Below are positions 34,834-42,993 of a stretch of 64,000 bases of DNA, one piece after another. Location of the stretch: the NCBI GenBank assembly GCA_965222345.1, contig CBDCTS010000007.1:868001-932000 (forward strand), written 5' to 3'. Below the pieces are notes generated by a model. That model did no database searches, was not told the DNA's origin, and saw only the letters and a list, made by a program, of their open reading frames with translations. The first letter of the stretch is position 1. Each line of letters starts with the position of its first letter. Both the position numbers and the translations under genes were made by a program. The stretch comes from JADFGZ01 sp965222345. Lineage in GTDB: Bacteria; Acidobacteriota; Terriglobia; 2-12-FULL-54-10.

Positions 34834-35960
34834 TCTCTGTTTCGATAGCTCCCTTGCAAAAGTTCTCCATAAACGGCGGCTGTCTGGGCAACCATTATAT
34901 CAGTGGTGGCATGAGTGCTGACAAAGCTTTGGCCGGCGGCGGCCAGCCGCTGGCGGATCTCCGGCGAACCCATCAGAAACTGAATCGCAGGCGGCAGTTC
35001 GGCTTCCAAATTCCTGCCCACCAGAACTCCCGTCTCCATATGCCGCACGATCTCCGGTATGCCTCCCACACTATTAGCCACAACAGGCAGGCCGTGCGCC
35101 ATGGCCAGCAGAATTGCCGAACCCAGCCCCTCGGCCCGGCTCAAGTACATGAACAGGTCGAGAGCCCCCAGAAATGCATTCAGGTTTTTGCCGAGCTGGA
35201 AAATCTGAAAGCGCTGTTCCAGCCCGCGCTTCCGGGCATATTCGAGAAGGGCTTTCTCGGCAGCTTGCTGGTCCGGCTCCGACGCCGGATGCCCCAGCCA
35301 GAGATGTACATTGGGAGGCAGGTTCGCCAGCAAGTTCACGCCATCCCGCAAGAGCTTTTCGGGAGCTAAGCTCGTTAGTGTCCCAATCAGAAAGGTTTGC
35401 TCTCCAGCCCCAAAATGGCCCCGAAACTCGCGGCGCTCCCCGGAACCAACCGGCGCATCGGGAAGCTTTACTCCGTCATGGACAACGTGAATCTTTTCCT
35501 TGGGCACGCGGGCCATGAGAAGCTGCTGGCTGACATATTCTGAAACGGCAATATAGGCGTCAGCGGCGTTGTATTTGAGTTGACTGAAATACCCAATGGG
35601 ATAGGTCACTCTCCGGGAAACCACCAGGCGGGGACAGGTTTTTTTCCTTCTGCCGATGCCTGCCAGCCACCCCAGCAAGTGCCCGCGGGAATCATGCGCA
35701 TGAATGAGATCATCCCGGCCAGCCTTCTGGCGGAGTGCCCGAAGGTTCGCAAATGACAGGATCCGCGGAGACAGTTCCTCAGCCTCCAGGCCCTTTTCGC
35801 GAACCCGCGTTACAAGGGGAGAGCCTGCCGGAGCCAGCAGCAACTGTTCCTGGCCGCGTTCCCGCAGTCCCTGCAGCAACCAGAAAAGTTGTTGCTGTCC
35901 TCCGCGCCACCCCTTGCCGGTGTCCAGGTGCAGAATTTTCAATTCTCGCTCCGGAACCAC
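34830..35960 (-). CDS. Family 4 glycosyltransferase
   Basis: GT-B sugar transferase of 376 residues. Seen: N-terminal ILHLDTGKGWRGGQQQLFWLLQGL, HAHDSRGHLLG, AVSEYVSQQL, linker LIGTLTSLAPEKL, and a C-terminal EGLGSAILL that aligns with EX7E, but with Leu at the second Glu position. That substitution is unusual and could reduce activity or mark a subgroup. Start ATG at 35960. Coupled to pilD by an ATGA overlap, although the functions are not obviously related. Confidence 0.87.
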   Translation of the reverse strand: MVPERELKILHLDTGKGWRGGQQQLFWLLQGLRERGQEQLLLAPAGSPLVTRVREKGLEAEELSPRILSFANLRALRQKAGRDDLIHAHDSRGHLLGWLAGIGRRKKTCPRLVVSRRVTYPIGYFSQLKYNAADAYIAVSEYVSQQLLMARVPKEKIHVVHDGVKLPDAPVGSGERREFRGHFGAGEQTFLIGTLTSLAPEKLLRDGVNLLANLPPNVHLWLGHPASEPDQQAAEKALLEYARKRGLEQRFQIFQLGKNLNAFLGALDLFMYLSRAEGLGSAILLAMAHGLPVVANSVGGIPEIVRHMETGVLVGRNLEAELPPAIQFLMGSPEIRQRLAAAGQSFVSTHATTDIMVAQTAAVYGELLQGSYRNRE

Positions 35961-36009
35961 GGCTCCTGCTTGAGGTTTAACTTCACGCCTCCCCCTTCAT
36001 CCCTGCAAG

Positions 36010-36093
36010 CTATTGCAAAAACCCCGTTAGCTTCCCGTCAGGGCACGATTTCAGGCGTAACCCGACAACACCATAAAATCGGTTTTGCAATAG
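36010..36093. repeat. Inverted repeat pair CTATTGCAAAA(A)CC
   Basis: CTATTGCAAAAACC (36010-36023) and GGTTTTGCAATAG (36081-36093) are inverse copies with one A/T length difference, 57 bp apart in a noncoding gap. May be a hairpin or the ends of a tiny element. Confidence 0.5.
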
Positions 36094-36111
36094 TTTCCAA
36101 GAACTCCAGCC

Positions 36112-36906
36112 TTAGTCCTGCCTCCACCCTCCGTGGATCATCTGCCAGAGCTTGGCATACTTCAGGAAGACATAAAAGGAGGCCATGCCGGCAATCACCA
36201 GTCCAGGAAAGCCGTCCCGAAAGCCTTGCCGGAAGAGATAGGACTCCAAAAACTTCCAGGGAGGCGCAGTCACCATTCGTGGCAAAACCCAGCCGACATG
36301 GCCATCATGAGCGCCTCGATCTCCAGAGCTTCGTTCCAATGCCTCCTGGGCAGCCAGCGTGGTGTAGCGGTCAAGCGTTTGGAGATGCTCGCCGAGAGAA
36401 TCACAGGTGAAGTGTTGGATATCCCCGCTGAATTTTTTCACCGGGCCCTGCACCTCCACCTGCTCATGCACGTAATCGCCGACCCATTGGCCCCGCCGGC
36501 GGTCGTAGAGCCGCAGCTTGAAATCGGGATACCAGCCGGAATGACGAATCCAGCGCCCCAGGTAACGAGCCGCTCGCGGCATCAGAAACCCCGCCGCTTC
36601 GCCAGGCCCCTCTCGCTTGAGTCGGAGCAGCTCCGCAGCCAATTCCGGACTGAGCGCTTCGTCGGCATCCAGGCTGAGAATCCAGGGATATTTAGCCTGG
36701 GACGCGGCGTAGTTTTTCTGCCGGGCGTAACCCTCCCACGGGTGCGAGAGCAACCGCGCCCCATGGCGGCCGGCAATTTCCAGCGTCCGATCGGTGCTCC
36801 CGCAATCGACTACCAGCACCTCGTCCGCCACCGACAGGGACTCCAGGGCGCGCGCCAGCCGGCGCTCTTCGTTGAGCGAAATGAGGACCGCGGAGATTTC
36901 CATCAT
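36112..36906 (-). CDS. Family 2 glycosyltransferase, WaaE/KdtX-like
   Basis: 264 residues. Seen: MMEISAVLISLNEERRLARALESL, VVDCGSTDRTLEIA, the metal-binding LSLDADEALSP, then PRAARYLGRWIRHSGWYPD, LRLYDRRRGQWVGDYVHEQVEV and a C-terminal hydrophobic FLKYAKLW region. This arrangement fits the lipopolysaccharide-core glucosyltransferase group (WaaE). It lies on the same strand as the GT4 gene, 151 bp upstream of it. Confidence 0.88.
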   Translation of the reverse strand: MMEISAVLISLNEERRLARALESLSVADEVLVVDCGSTDRTLEIAGRHGARLLSHPWEGYARQKNYAASQAKYPWILSLDADEALSPELAAELLRLKREGPGEAAGFLMPRAARYLGRWIRHSGWYPDFKLRLYDRRRGQWVGDYVHEQVEVQGPVKKFSGDIQHFTCDSLGEHLQTLDRYTTLAAQEALERSSGDRGAHDGHVGWVLPRMVTAPPWKFLESYLFRQGFRDGFPGLVIAGMASFYVFLKYAKLWQMIHGGWRQD

Positions 36907-36972
36907 CGGTCACCCGGCTGGAAAAAATTCATAACGAACAATAAATAAAGCGCTGTGCTTCCGCGCCTGCCC

Positions 36973-38289
36973 TCACGAATACGCAATTAAGATCCGAAGA
37001 TCGCGGACATTGGTTCCCGTAGGACCGGTCATCACAGCGTCTCCCAATTTTTCAAAAAAGCGGTACGAATTTCCTTCCCGCAAAAACCTTTCCGGATCCA
37101 ACCCCAGCTTCGCCGCGCGCCCGACGCTGGCGCCGTCTGCGATGGCCCCGCAGGCCGGGCTATTGCCGTCGATGCCGTCCGTGCCCGCGCTCAGAACGAC
37201 AATAGGTTGTCCCACGATCTTGCCGGCGCAATGAAGAACAAAAGCCTGGTTGCGCCCTCCCTGCCCCCGGCCTGAAACCGGGCAGTTTAACTCCCCTCCG
37301 CTGACCAGCATCACCGGGCGGCCGGGATGCTGCCGCCGAATCTCTCCGAGACGCCCCAGCAGGTGATCCGCGGCTTTGCGGAACTCCCAGTCATCACAAC
37401 TTACATCCGGCTGCACCAGGAGGCCACTTGCGCGGGCCATTTCCACAAGCTTCTCCACGGCCTCGCGGTTCGACAGTAAACAATAATACCGGCTCCGCGC
37501 AAAACAAGGATGCCCTGGTTTGGGAGTTTCGGCAATCTTCCCGGATTCAAACACGGTGCGGATGGAGCCGGGAAATTTTTGGAGCAGATCGTAGGAGGCG
37601 GTGATGCGGCGACAATCCTCTGCCGCAGATTCATCCGGCATGGTGGGGCCGGAAGCCACCGTCGAAGGCAAATGGTCAGGGACATCGGAAACGTACAGCG
37701 TAATCTGGGTTGCCGGAGCGGCCCGCTCGGCAAGCCTTCCGCCTTTCACCGCCGATAAATGCTTGCGGAGAACATTGACCTCATAGATCGTTGCCCCGCA
37801 AGTCACGAGAACTTCATGAAACCTGCGGAGGTCTTCCAAAGAAACGGTGCGGTCGAGGGGTTTCTCCAGCAGGGCGGAACCGCCTCCTGAGATTAGAAAG
37901 AGGACCAGATCATTCCGGGAACAGTTTGCGAGGAACCTCAGTGTCGCCTCGGCAGCCCGCAAGCTTTGCTCATTGGGATAAGGATGCCCTCCAGCGAAGT
38001 ACTGGAAGCTTGCCAGCGGCATCTGAGGAACGCCTGGAGCAACAACGATTCCTCTCAGGGGCACGTAGGTGAGGATTTGGCTGGCGGCCTTAGCCATTTC
38101 CACGGCTGCTTTGCCGAAGGCCACCACGCGAATCTTTCCAAATGGAGCCAGCGGATATCGCTCCGATTGGATGTCCAAGCCCCCTGCGCGCAAGCGGATA
38201 GTCTCCCACATCCGGCGTCCGATTTTCAGGAAGTCCAGCGTCTGGAGGAACCAAACCCGACAAAGTTCCCGTGCCTGCTCAGCCGTCAT
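36973..38289 (-). CDS. Glycerate 2-kinase (MOFRL family)
   Basis: Phosphorylates D-glycerate to 2-phosphoglycerate in glycerate/serine catabolism. Seen: a DUF4147-type N-terminal domain with VVAFGKAAVEMAKAA, AGGHPYPNEQSLRAAE, LISGGGSALLEKP and NVLRKHLSAVKGGRLA, then the MOFRL domain with SGGELNCPVSGRGQGGRNQ and LSAGTDGIDGNSPACGAIAD. 438 residues, full length. Stands alone between a GT2 and a hypothetical gene. Confidence 0.93.
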   Translation of the reverse strand: MTAEQARELCRVWFLQTLDFLKIGRRMWETIRLRAGGLDIQSERYPLAPFGKIRVVAFGKAAVEMAKAASQILTYVPLRGIVVAPGVPQMPLASFQYFAGGHPYPNEQSLRAAEATLRFLANCSRNDLVLFLISGGGSALLEKPLDRTVSLEDLRRFHEVLVTCGATIYEVNVLRKHLSAVKGGRLAERAAPATQITLYVSDVPDHLPSTVASGPTMPDESAAEDCRRITASYDLLQKFPGSIRTVFESGKIAETPKPGHPCFARSRYYCLLSNREAVEKLVEMARASGLLVQPDVSCDDWEFRKAADHLLGRLGEIRRQHPGRPVMLVSGGELNCPVSGRGQGGRNQAFVLHCAGKIVGQPIVVLSAGTDGIDGNSPACGAIADGASVGRAAKLGLDPERFLREGNSYRFFEKLGDAVMTGPTGTNVRDLRILIAYS

Positions 38290-38368
38290 GTTTATCCTTT
38301 ATCAGTGCGGGTTGGGGCACTAAGCAAGAAATGTACGGAAATGCTCACGCAATGCTCCCGCGCCTTCA

Positions 38369-39319
38369 TTAGATTGAACCGAGAAGTGACTTCGCTCTGA
38401 TATCCCAAAAGATTTTCCCGATAAGGCTGTGATTGGAGAGCAAGTTCCATGCTTGCGTCACGATAGCTCGCAATTCAATATCGCTGGGGTATAAGCTGAT
38501 CAGCTCACTAGCAGATTGGACCACGCTGAGGCAACTGAGGTAAAGCGACGGGTCCGCGATTTCCTTGTGAAACACAGCTTCCTTTTGTTTTGTAGAAAAC
38601 CGATCTTTGTATTTGCCAAACGATGCTTTGATATCCATGGCGTTGGGCAATCCATGGACGTAAGAGCTGAAATGTTCATATTCCGCATACAGACGGATGA
38701 GCATTTGTTTTCGACGTGGGACTTTGATTTTACGTATAACCTTCCCAGGTGTGGGGAACGTATCGATCTTTTCCTCCACCATGCCAGATGGCAATGGAAT
38801 GCCAAGTTCCTCTTTCTCAACGGTTCTCCGTTCGGCCTCGGTAACACCGCAGATATGTGTAAAATTATCAATGTGGGGTTGCCGTTGGTTAAGAGAACTT
38901 ACCCACCGTGAAAGCCCCTTCGTTTCCTCTTTTTGTAGTAGCGCCTGTTTGTACAGTTTCTTCCATCCATCTTTTACATAAACCCGTACCCATTTGGGGT
39001 CCTCCAACATCAAACAAATCGCGTAGAGTGATTCCAGTTGGACCCTCGCCAAAGGTAGAGCGTCAACCGAAGTCGGCTTTGATTCTTCTTTCAGCAGTAT
39101 CCGGATACTTTTATGAGTGCTCTGCATAGCTCTGAAAACCAATGATATTTCGCCTCTGTCCCGATCGCTGTAGTTGGACGCTATACTATTCAGAGCCTCA
39201 GTAGCCCTCGCCACACAGCTATTGACCGAACGGTCCAACTCATCGGCATCTACCGTGGTGGTGGGGTCAATGTCTGATGTAACTGGGTGTTTATAATCGC
39301 GAATCTTAAAGCTCATCAT
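38369..39319 (-). CDS. Hypothetical protein, helical, DUF5677-like
   Basis: 316 residues, mainly helical and soluble. EHFSSYVHGLPNAMD near residue 220 and LARVQLESLYAICLML near 92 recall DUF5677-type proteins of unknown function, but I am not certain of the family. The gene is clearly AT-richer than its neighbours and uses different codons, which suggests transfer. No mobility gene is attached. ATG at 39319, or the next codon. Confidence 0.6.
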   Translation of the reverse strand: MMSFKIRDYKHPVTSDIDPTTTVDADELDRSVNSCVARATEALNSIASNYSDRDRGEISLVFRAMQSTHKSIRILLKEESKPTSVDALPLARVQLESLYAICLMLEDPKWVRVYVKDGWKKLYKQALLQKEETKGLSRWVSSLNQRQPHIDNFTHICGVTEAERRTVEKEELGIPLPSGMVEEKIDTFPTPGKVIRKIKVPRRKQMLIRLYAEYEHFSSYVHGLPNAMDIKASFGKYKDRFSTKQKEAVFHKEIADPSLYLSCLSVVQSASELISLYPSDIELRAIVTQAWNLLSNHSLIGKIFWDIRAKSLLGSI

Positions 39320-39532
39320 TAATCCTCATTCAATACATCGAGCGCAATCATCTCTCACCTCATTCCCCCTCGCCCGGCAAGATTATAGCGGGACGAATCT
39401 CAAAAGTGGGCACACAAAAGCTCTCCGGCCCGGCGGGTTCCAGGGTGCATTTGTGGATTCGCTTTTCCGTTGAGAAAAACGGATGGCGGACGGGAAGGCC
39501 GGAACAATCTTTACCGTTTGATCATTCGCGGG

Positions 39533-40156
39533 TTATCGTCTGCGGGGGCGGGGTCCCCCGGAGGGCAAGGCGCTGAGGTCGTCGAGTAGTTTCCGCTCCT
39601 CCGGGTTGAAGCGGCTCTCGAATTCAGGCCGGGCGATGTGCGCCTTCCGCTCATCGGGAGACATTCTCCGGAGGCGGCGAAACTCCTGGAGCACAGCGCG
39701 GCGGCGTTCCTCCGGAAGACCGCGCCAGTGCTGTCTGTAGATTTCCCTGGCTTTCCGGCGCTGCTCGGGAGTGAGCCTGCGAAAATTCTCGTACCGCTGC
39801 TCGATTCGCTCCCTCTGTTCGGGAGACAACTGTTGAAAGCGGCGCAACCGTTCCAACAACTGGTTTTGCCGTTCCTGTGGAAGCCGCTGAAACCGCTTGC
39901 TGTTCCGGAGCACTTTCTCCTGCTCCTCCGGAGGAAGCTCGCGCAGCCTCTCTAACAACCGGGAGGAAAAAGACCCTCGGTTGCGGCGACCGGGCCGGGG
40001 GTCTGGCCGCTGCCCCTGTTGCTGCACGGCCAGGAAAATCCCTTTCCCATCTCCCGCAGACCGTCCGGCAGAGGCGTTTCCGTCCCGCCCGCCTGCGCGG
40101 AGATCCGCCGACGGGACGAGCAAAATAAGCACGAAAAAATAAAATAGAAATCTCAT
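39533..40156 (-). CDS. Exported DUF3106-type protein
   Basis: 207 residues: a signal peptide (residues 1-21, cut near LRAGG), a Gly/Arg-rich linker, then a chain of short helical repeats of the form LPPEEQEKVLRNSKRFQRL, LSPEQRERIEQRYENFRRL and LPEERRRAVLQEFRRL (five or six units), very rich in Arg, Glu and Gln. This is the DUF3106 pattern. It overlaps the anti-sigma gene by four bases, so it is the third gene of the ECF operon. Role unknown; perhaps periplasmic sensing. Confidence 0.8.
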   Translation of the reverse strand: MRFLFYFFVLILLVPSADLRAGGRDGNASAGRSAGDGKGIFLAVQQQGQRPDPRPGRRNRGSFSSRLLERLRELPPEEQEKVLRNSKRFQRLPQERQNQLLERLRRFQQLSPEQRERIEQRYENFRRLTPEQRRKAREIYRQHWRGLPEERRRAVLQEFRRLRRMSPDERKAHIARPEFESRFNPEERKLLDDLSALPSGGPRPRRR

Positions 40157-40662
40157 GGCTGTGATGCGCTCGCTATGCTCAATTCCTGCAACACTTCAAA
40201 ATTTCGCAACAAATCCCAGTCCTCCAGCACGGGCACAAGCTCATCCATCTCACCGGCCATGCTGGCCACCATCGGTTGTTGCCCTGCGGCTGCCAATCTT
40301 TCGCCCGACGGGGGTGAATAGCTCATTAGGACCACCGCTAGACAGATCACGGCTACCATGCTTGCGGCGGCAAAAGCCGGTCTTCCCAGCGGCAGGCCTT
40401 GCAATCCGCTCCAGAGAGTTTCCAGCCAGCCTGCGGAAACCGAGTCTTGCTTGATGCGCCGCTCCAGGCGGGTATTGAAGAAAGGCGAAGGTTCGATGCC
40501 CTCCCAGGCGTCCAGCAGTCCATACACTTCCGTGAATCCCTTCGCCCGCTCCGCGCAGGAAGAACAACCCTGAAGGTGCATCTCGGCCTGCGCCCGTTCG
40601 CGGGGCGACAGCTTTCCATCCATGTAGGGAATCAGGAAGCCTTCGGCTTCGTTGCATTTCAT
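40153..40662 (-). CDS. Anti-sigma factor with zinc-finger (zf-HC2) domain
   Basis: 169 residues. N-terminal zinc site Cys3, His29, Cys33 and Cys36, with a membrane helix at about 95-113 and an acidic periplasmic tail. This is the ZAS type that holds an ECF sigma factor at the membrane until signalled. ATGA overlaps on both sides link it to the sigma factor upstream and the DUF3106 gene downstream, supporting the pairing. Confidence 0.88.
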   Translation of the reverse strand: MKCNEAEGFLIPYMDGKLSPRERAQAEMHLQGCSSCAERAKGFTEVYGLLDAWEGIEPSPFFNTRLERRIKQDSVSAGWLETLWSGLQGLPLGRPAFAAASMVAVICLAVVLMSYSPPSGERLAAAGQQPMVASMAGEMDELVPVLEDWDLLRNFEVLQELSIASASQP

Positions 40663-41384
40663 GATCTACCTCCGGCCATATCAGCCAACCGTTCGCGCAA
40701 GGTCTCATAGGCGCGAAACAGCAGGGACTTCACTGCCGATTGGGAACACTCCAAAGTTTGCGCAATCTGTCTGTAATCAAGTTCCTGGTACTTATGCAGG
40801 ATCACCGCCGCCCGCTGCTTGGCGGGAAGCGACTGGACTGCCCGGCGGATCTCCAGCGTCCGGACTTCAGAAACCAGGATTTCTTCCACCGTCGGCGACG
40901 GGTCCCGCACCCCCCGCGCTCTTTCACCGGAGAGGTCATCCAAAGGTGTTTCGTTCCGGGCGTTGCGGCCGTTGCGCAGAGAATTCAGCGCTACATGGGT
41001 CGCAATGCGGTACAACCAAGTTGTAAACTTGGCCGTCGGAACATAGCTGGCGCGGGCCCTGTAAACACGAAGGAACACCTCCTGCGTCAGTTCTTCGGCG
41101 ACTGCTGCATTCTGCACCATTCGGTACAGGTAGTTCACCACCGGGGCCCTGTGCTTGGCGAGCAGGTAGGCGAAGGAGTTTTCGTCTCCGTCCTTCACGC
41201 GCAGCATCACTTCAGCATCAGAACCAACAGTCATGGAACCGGCAGTCACAGCCTCCATATAGTCTCTAAACCCTGATTTCCCCAGGAAGTTGCGGCCTTT
41301 ATGAGGAGCGCTCAGTCCTCCCAGAGAAACCGTTCTTTTTCCGGGAAGCTCAGTATTCCGAGGGGCTTTCTGAATCATCGACAT
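40659..41384 (-). CDS. ECF-type RNA polymerase sigma factor
   Basis: Sigma-70 family, group 4. Seen: region 2 (NYLYRMVQNAAVAEELTQEVFLRVYRA and FTTWLYRIATHVALNSLR) and region 4 (LPAKQRAAVILHKYQELDYRQIAQTLECSQSAVKSLLFRA), with no region 1.1 or 3. The ATG at 41384 gives 241 residues; the ATG at 41258 would remove a poorly conserved 42-residue lead. First gene of the sigma/anti-sigma/DUF3106 operon, divergent from a Spy-like gene it may control. Confidence 0.9.
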   Translation of the reverse strand: MSMIQKAPRNTELPGKRTVSLGGLSAPHKGRNFLGKSGFRDYMEAVTAGSMTVGSDAEVMLRVKDGDENSFAYLLAKHRAPVVNYLYRMVQNAAVAEELTQEVFLRVYRARASYVPTAKFTTWLYRIATHVALNSLRNGRNARNETPLDDLSGERARGVRDPSPTVEEILVSEVRTLEIRRAVQSLPAKQRAAVILHKYQELDYRQIAQTLECSQSAVKSLLFRAYETLRERLADMAGGRS

Positions 41385-41650
41385 CCACCTGAACCCCGTC
41401 TTGCCGTACCTTCCAGAAAGGCAAACCCTTCCGCTGACAGGATGATTTTACTCCCGGTCCGCAGTTATGGAACACACAAGATTGAGATGCGGACGGTGGA
41501 GGGCTCGGATGAAAAGTTTTGCCCGCGATGTGGAGCCTCCGTTTTCTGGCGGCGCAACTTATCCGCCACCGAGCGGGTTTACCAGTTTGTCAAGAGAAAC
41601 TGGCACGGATGAAAGCTGCAAAAACAAATCGAACCAAACTGGAGGCAAAA

Positions 41651-42064
41651 ATGCAAAAAAGAAAAATCTTCACCTTTACCGTCGTAATGCTTTGCGCCCT
41701 GGTCGCCGGAGGCCAGATAACGCTTGCGGGGCCACAGGGAGCTGGAGAGGGCGGTCGCGGCGAACGAAGTGGACAACGCTCCCAACGGCTTGAAAGATTG
41801 GGTCAGGAGCTGAACTTGAGCGAAGCGCAGAAGGCCGAGATCAGAACGTTAGCCCAACAACAGCAGAACCAAGCCAGGATATTGCGCGAAGACACCTCGC
41901 TTACCCGCGCCGAGAAGCGGAAACGGGGAAAAGAAATCCGTCAGGCAACCCAAGAGAGTATCCGGGAACTCTTAACTTTAGAACAGCAAAAACGGTTTGC
42001 TGAGATGCGAGAGCAAGCCGGAGAAAGACGCGGGGAACGCCGGGGCAGGAGAAACTCCCGGTGA
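41651..42064 (+). CDS. Small exported Spy/CpxP-like helical protein
   Basis: 137 residues: a signal peptide (residues 5-27, ending LAG), then LNLSEAQKAEIRTLAQQQQ and LLTLEQQKRFAEMREQ, which match the LTxxQ motif repeats of the Spy/CpxP periplasmic chaperone group, and a basic Arg/Gly-rich end. Start fixed by GGAGG just before the ATG at 41651; the longer frame upstream is not needed. It faces away from the ECF operon and may be its target. Confidence 0.75.
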   Translation: MQKRKIFTFTVVMLCALVAGGQITLAGPQGAGEGGRGERSGQRSQRLERLGQELNLSEAQKAEIRTLAQQQQNQARILREDTSLTRAEKRKRGKEIRQATQESIRELLTLEQQKRFAEMREQAGERRGERRGRRNSR

Positions 42065-42119
42065 CCTCGCCAGGAAGTAAACGGTAAGCAGGTTCCATAT
42101 TTCACGAAAGGAGAACTCC

Positions 42120-42890
42120 ATGAAACAGAACCCGTTAATGAAAACAACTCTCATGTCCATGATTTTTGTCCTGGGGATCGGCGTGCTTCCGGGCACGACT
42201 CATGCCAGTCCTTCCGATGCGATGATCAAAACCAACGTGCAACACCAGCTCATAGACCAGAAGGTGCTGCAAGAAGACAACATCCAGGTCTTGGTAGAAG
42301 GCGGCATCGTCCGCTTGACGGGGGTCGTCCGTCATGTCGCCGAGAAGAAGCGGGCAGAAAAGGCGGCTCTCGGCGTGGACGGTGTTTCCCGAGTGCAGAA
42401 CGATTTGGTCATTGCGGTTGCCGATCTGTCCGATCAGCAAATCGGTGACGGCATCGCAAAACAAATACGCAGTTTTGCCTTCTATGACGTCTTCGATTGG
42501 ATCGAGGGAGACGTCCAGAACGGTGCTGTCATGCTGAAAGGCTGGGTCCGCGAGCCGTGGCGGAAGAATGACTATCAAAACCTCGCCGAAGCAGTCTCGG
42601 GCGTGCAGAGCGTCACGAATGAAATCCAGGTCCTCCCTCTCTCCAATTTTGACGATCAACTGCGGGTTGCTGCCGCTCGATCCATCTATGGAGACACCCT
42701 CTTCGTGCGATACGCCAGCCGTTCGCTTCCGCCCATCCACATCATCGTAAAGAACGGGAAAGTCATCCTGGAAGGAGCGGTCGCCAATCCGCTGGAACGG
42801 CAGTTGGTCGAGTCGATTGTTCGGACGCGAGTGCTAACTTTCGACGTGATGAACAACCTGATCGTCGATTCGGAAACACAATCCGGCTGA
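42120..42890 (+). CDS. Exported BON-domain protein (OsmY-like)
   Basis: 256 residues with a signal peptide (residues 8-29) and three BON domains at about 33-102, 107-176 and 182-252, each with the G-x-V-x-L-x-G core (GIVRLTGVV, GAVMLKGWV, GKVILEGAV). BON proteins bind phospholipid and protect the envelope under stress. AAGGAG precedes the ATG. It is 55 bp after the Spy-like gene, consistent with one envelope-stress transcription unit. Confidence 0.9.
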   Translation: MKQNPLMKTTLMSMIFVLGIGVLPGTTHASPSDAMIKTNVQHQLIDQKVLQEDNIQVLVEGGIVRLTGVVRHVAEKKRAEKAALGVDGVSRVQNDLVIAVADLSDQQIGDGIAKQIRSFAFYDVFDWIEGDVQNGAVMLKGWVREPWRKNDYQNLAEAVSGVQSVTNEIQVLPLSNFDDQLRVAAARSIYGDTLFVRYASRSLPPIHIIVKNGKVILEGAVANPLERQLVESIVRTRVLTFDVMNNLIVDSETQSG

Positions 42891-42993
42891 CTTGCGTTTG
42901 ACGGGGACCTGCCGGCGCATGCGGTTAGCCACGGCAAATTGGAACTGCGAACTTGTCGTGGCTACCTGCGGTTTTTCTAGCTATGGATATGAT

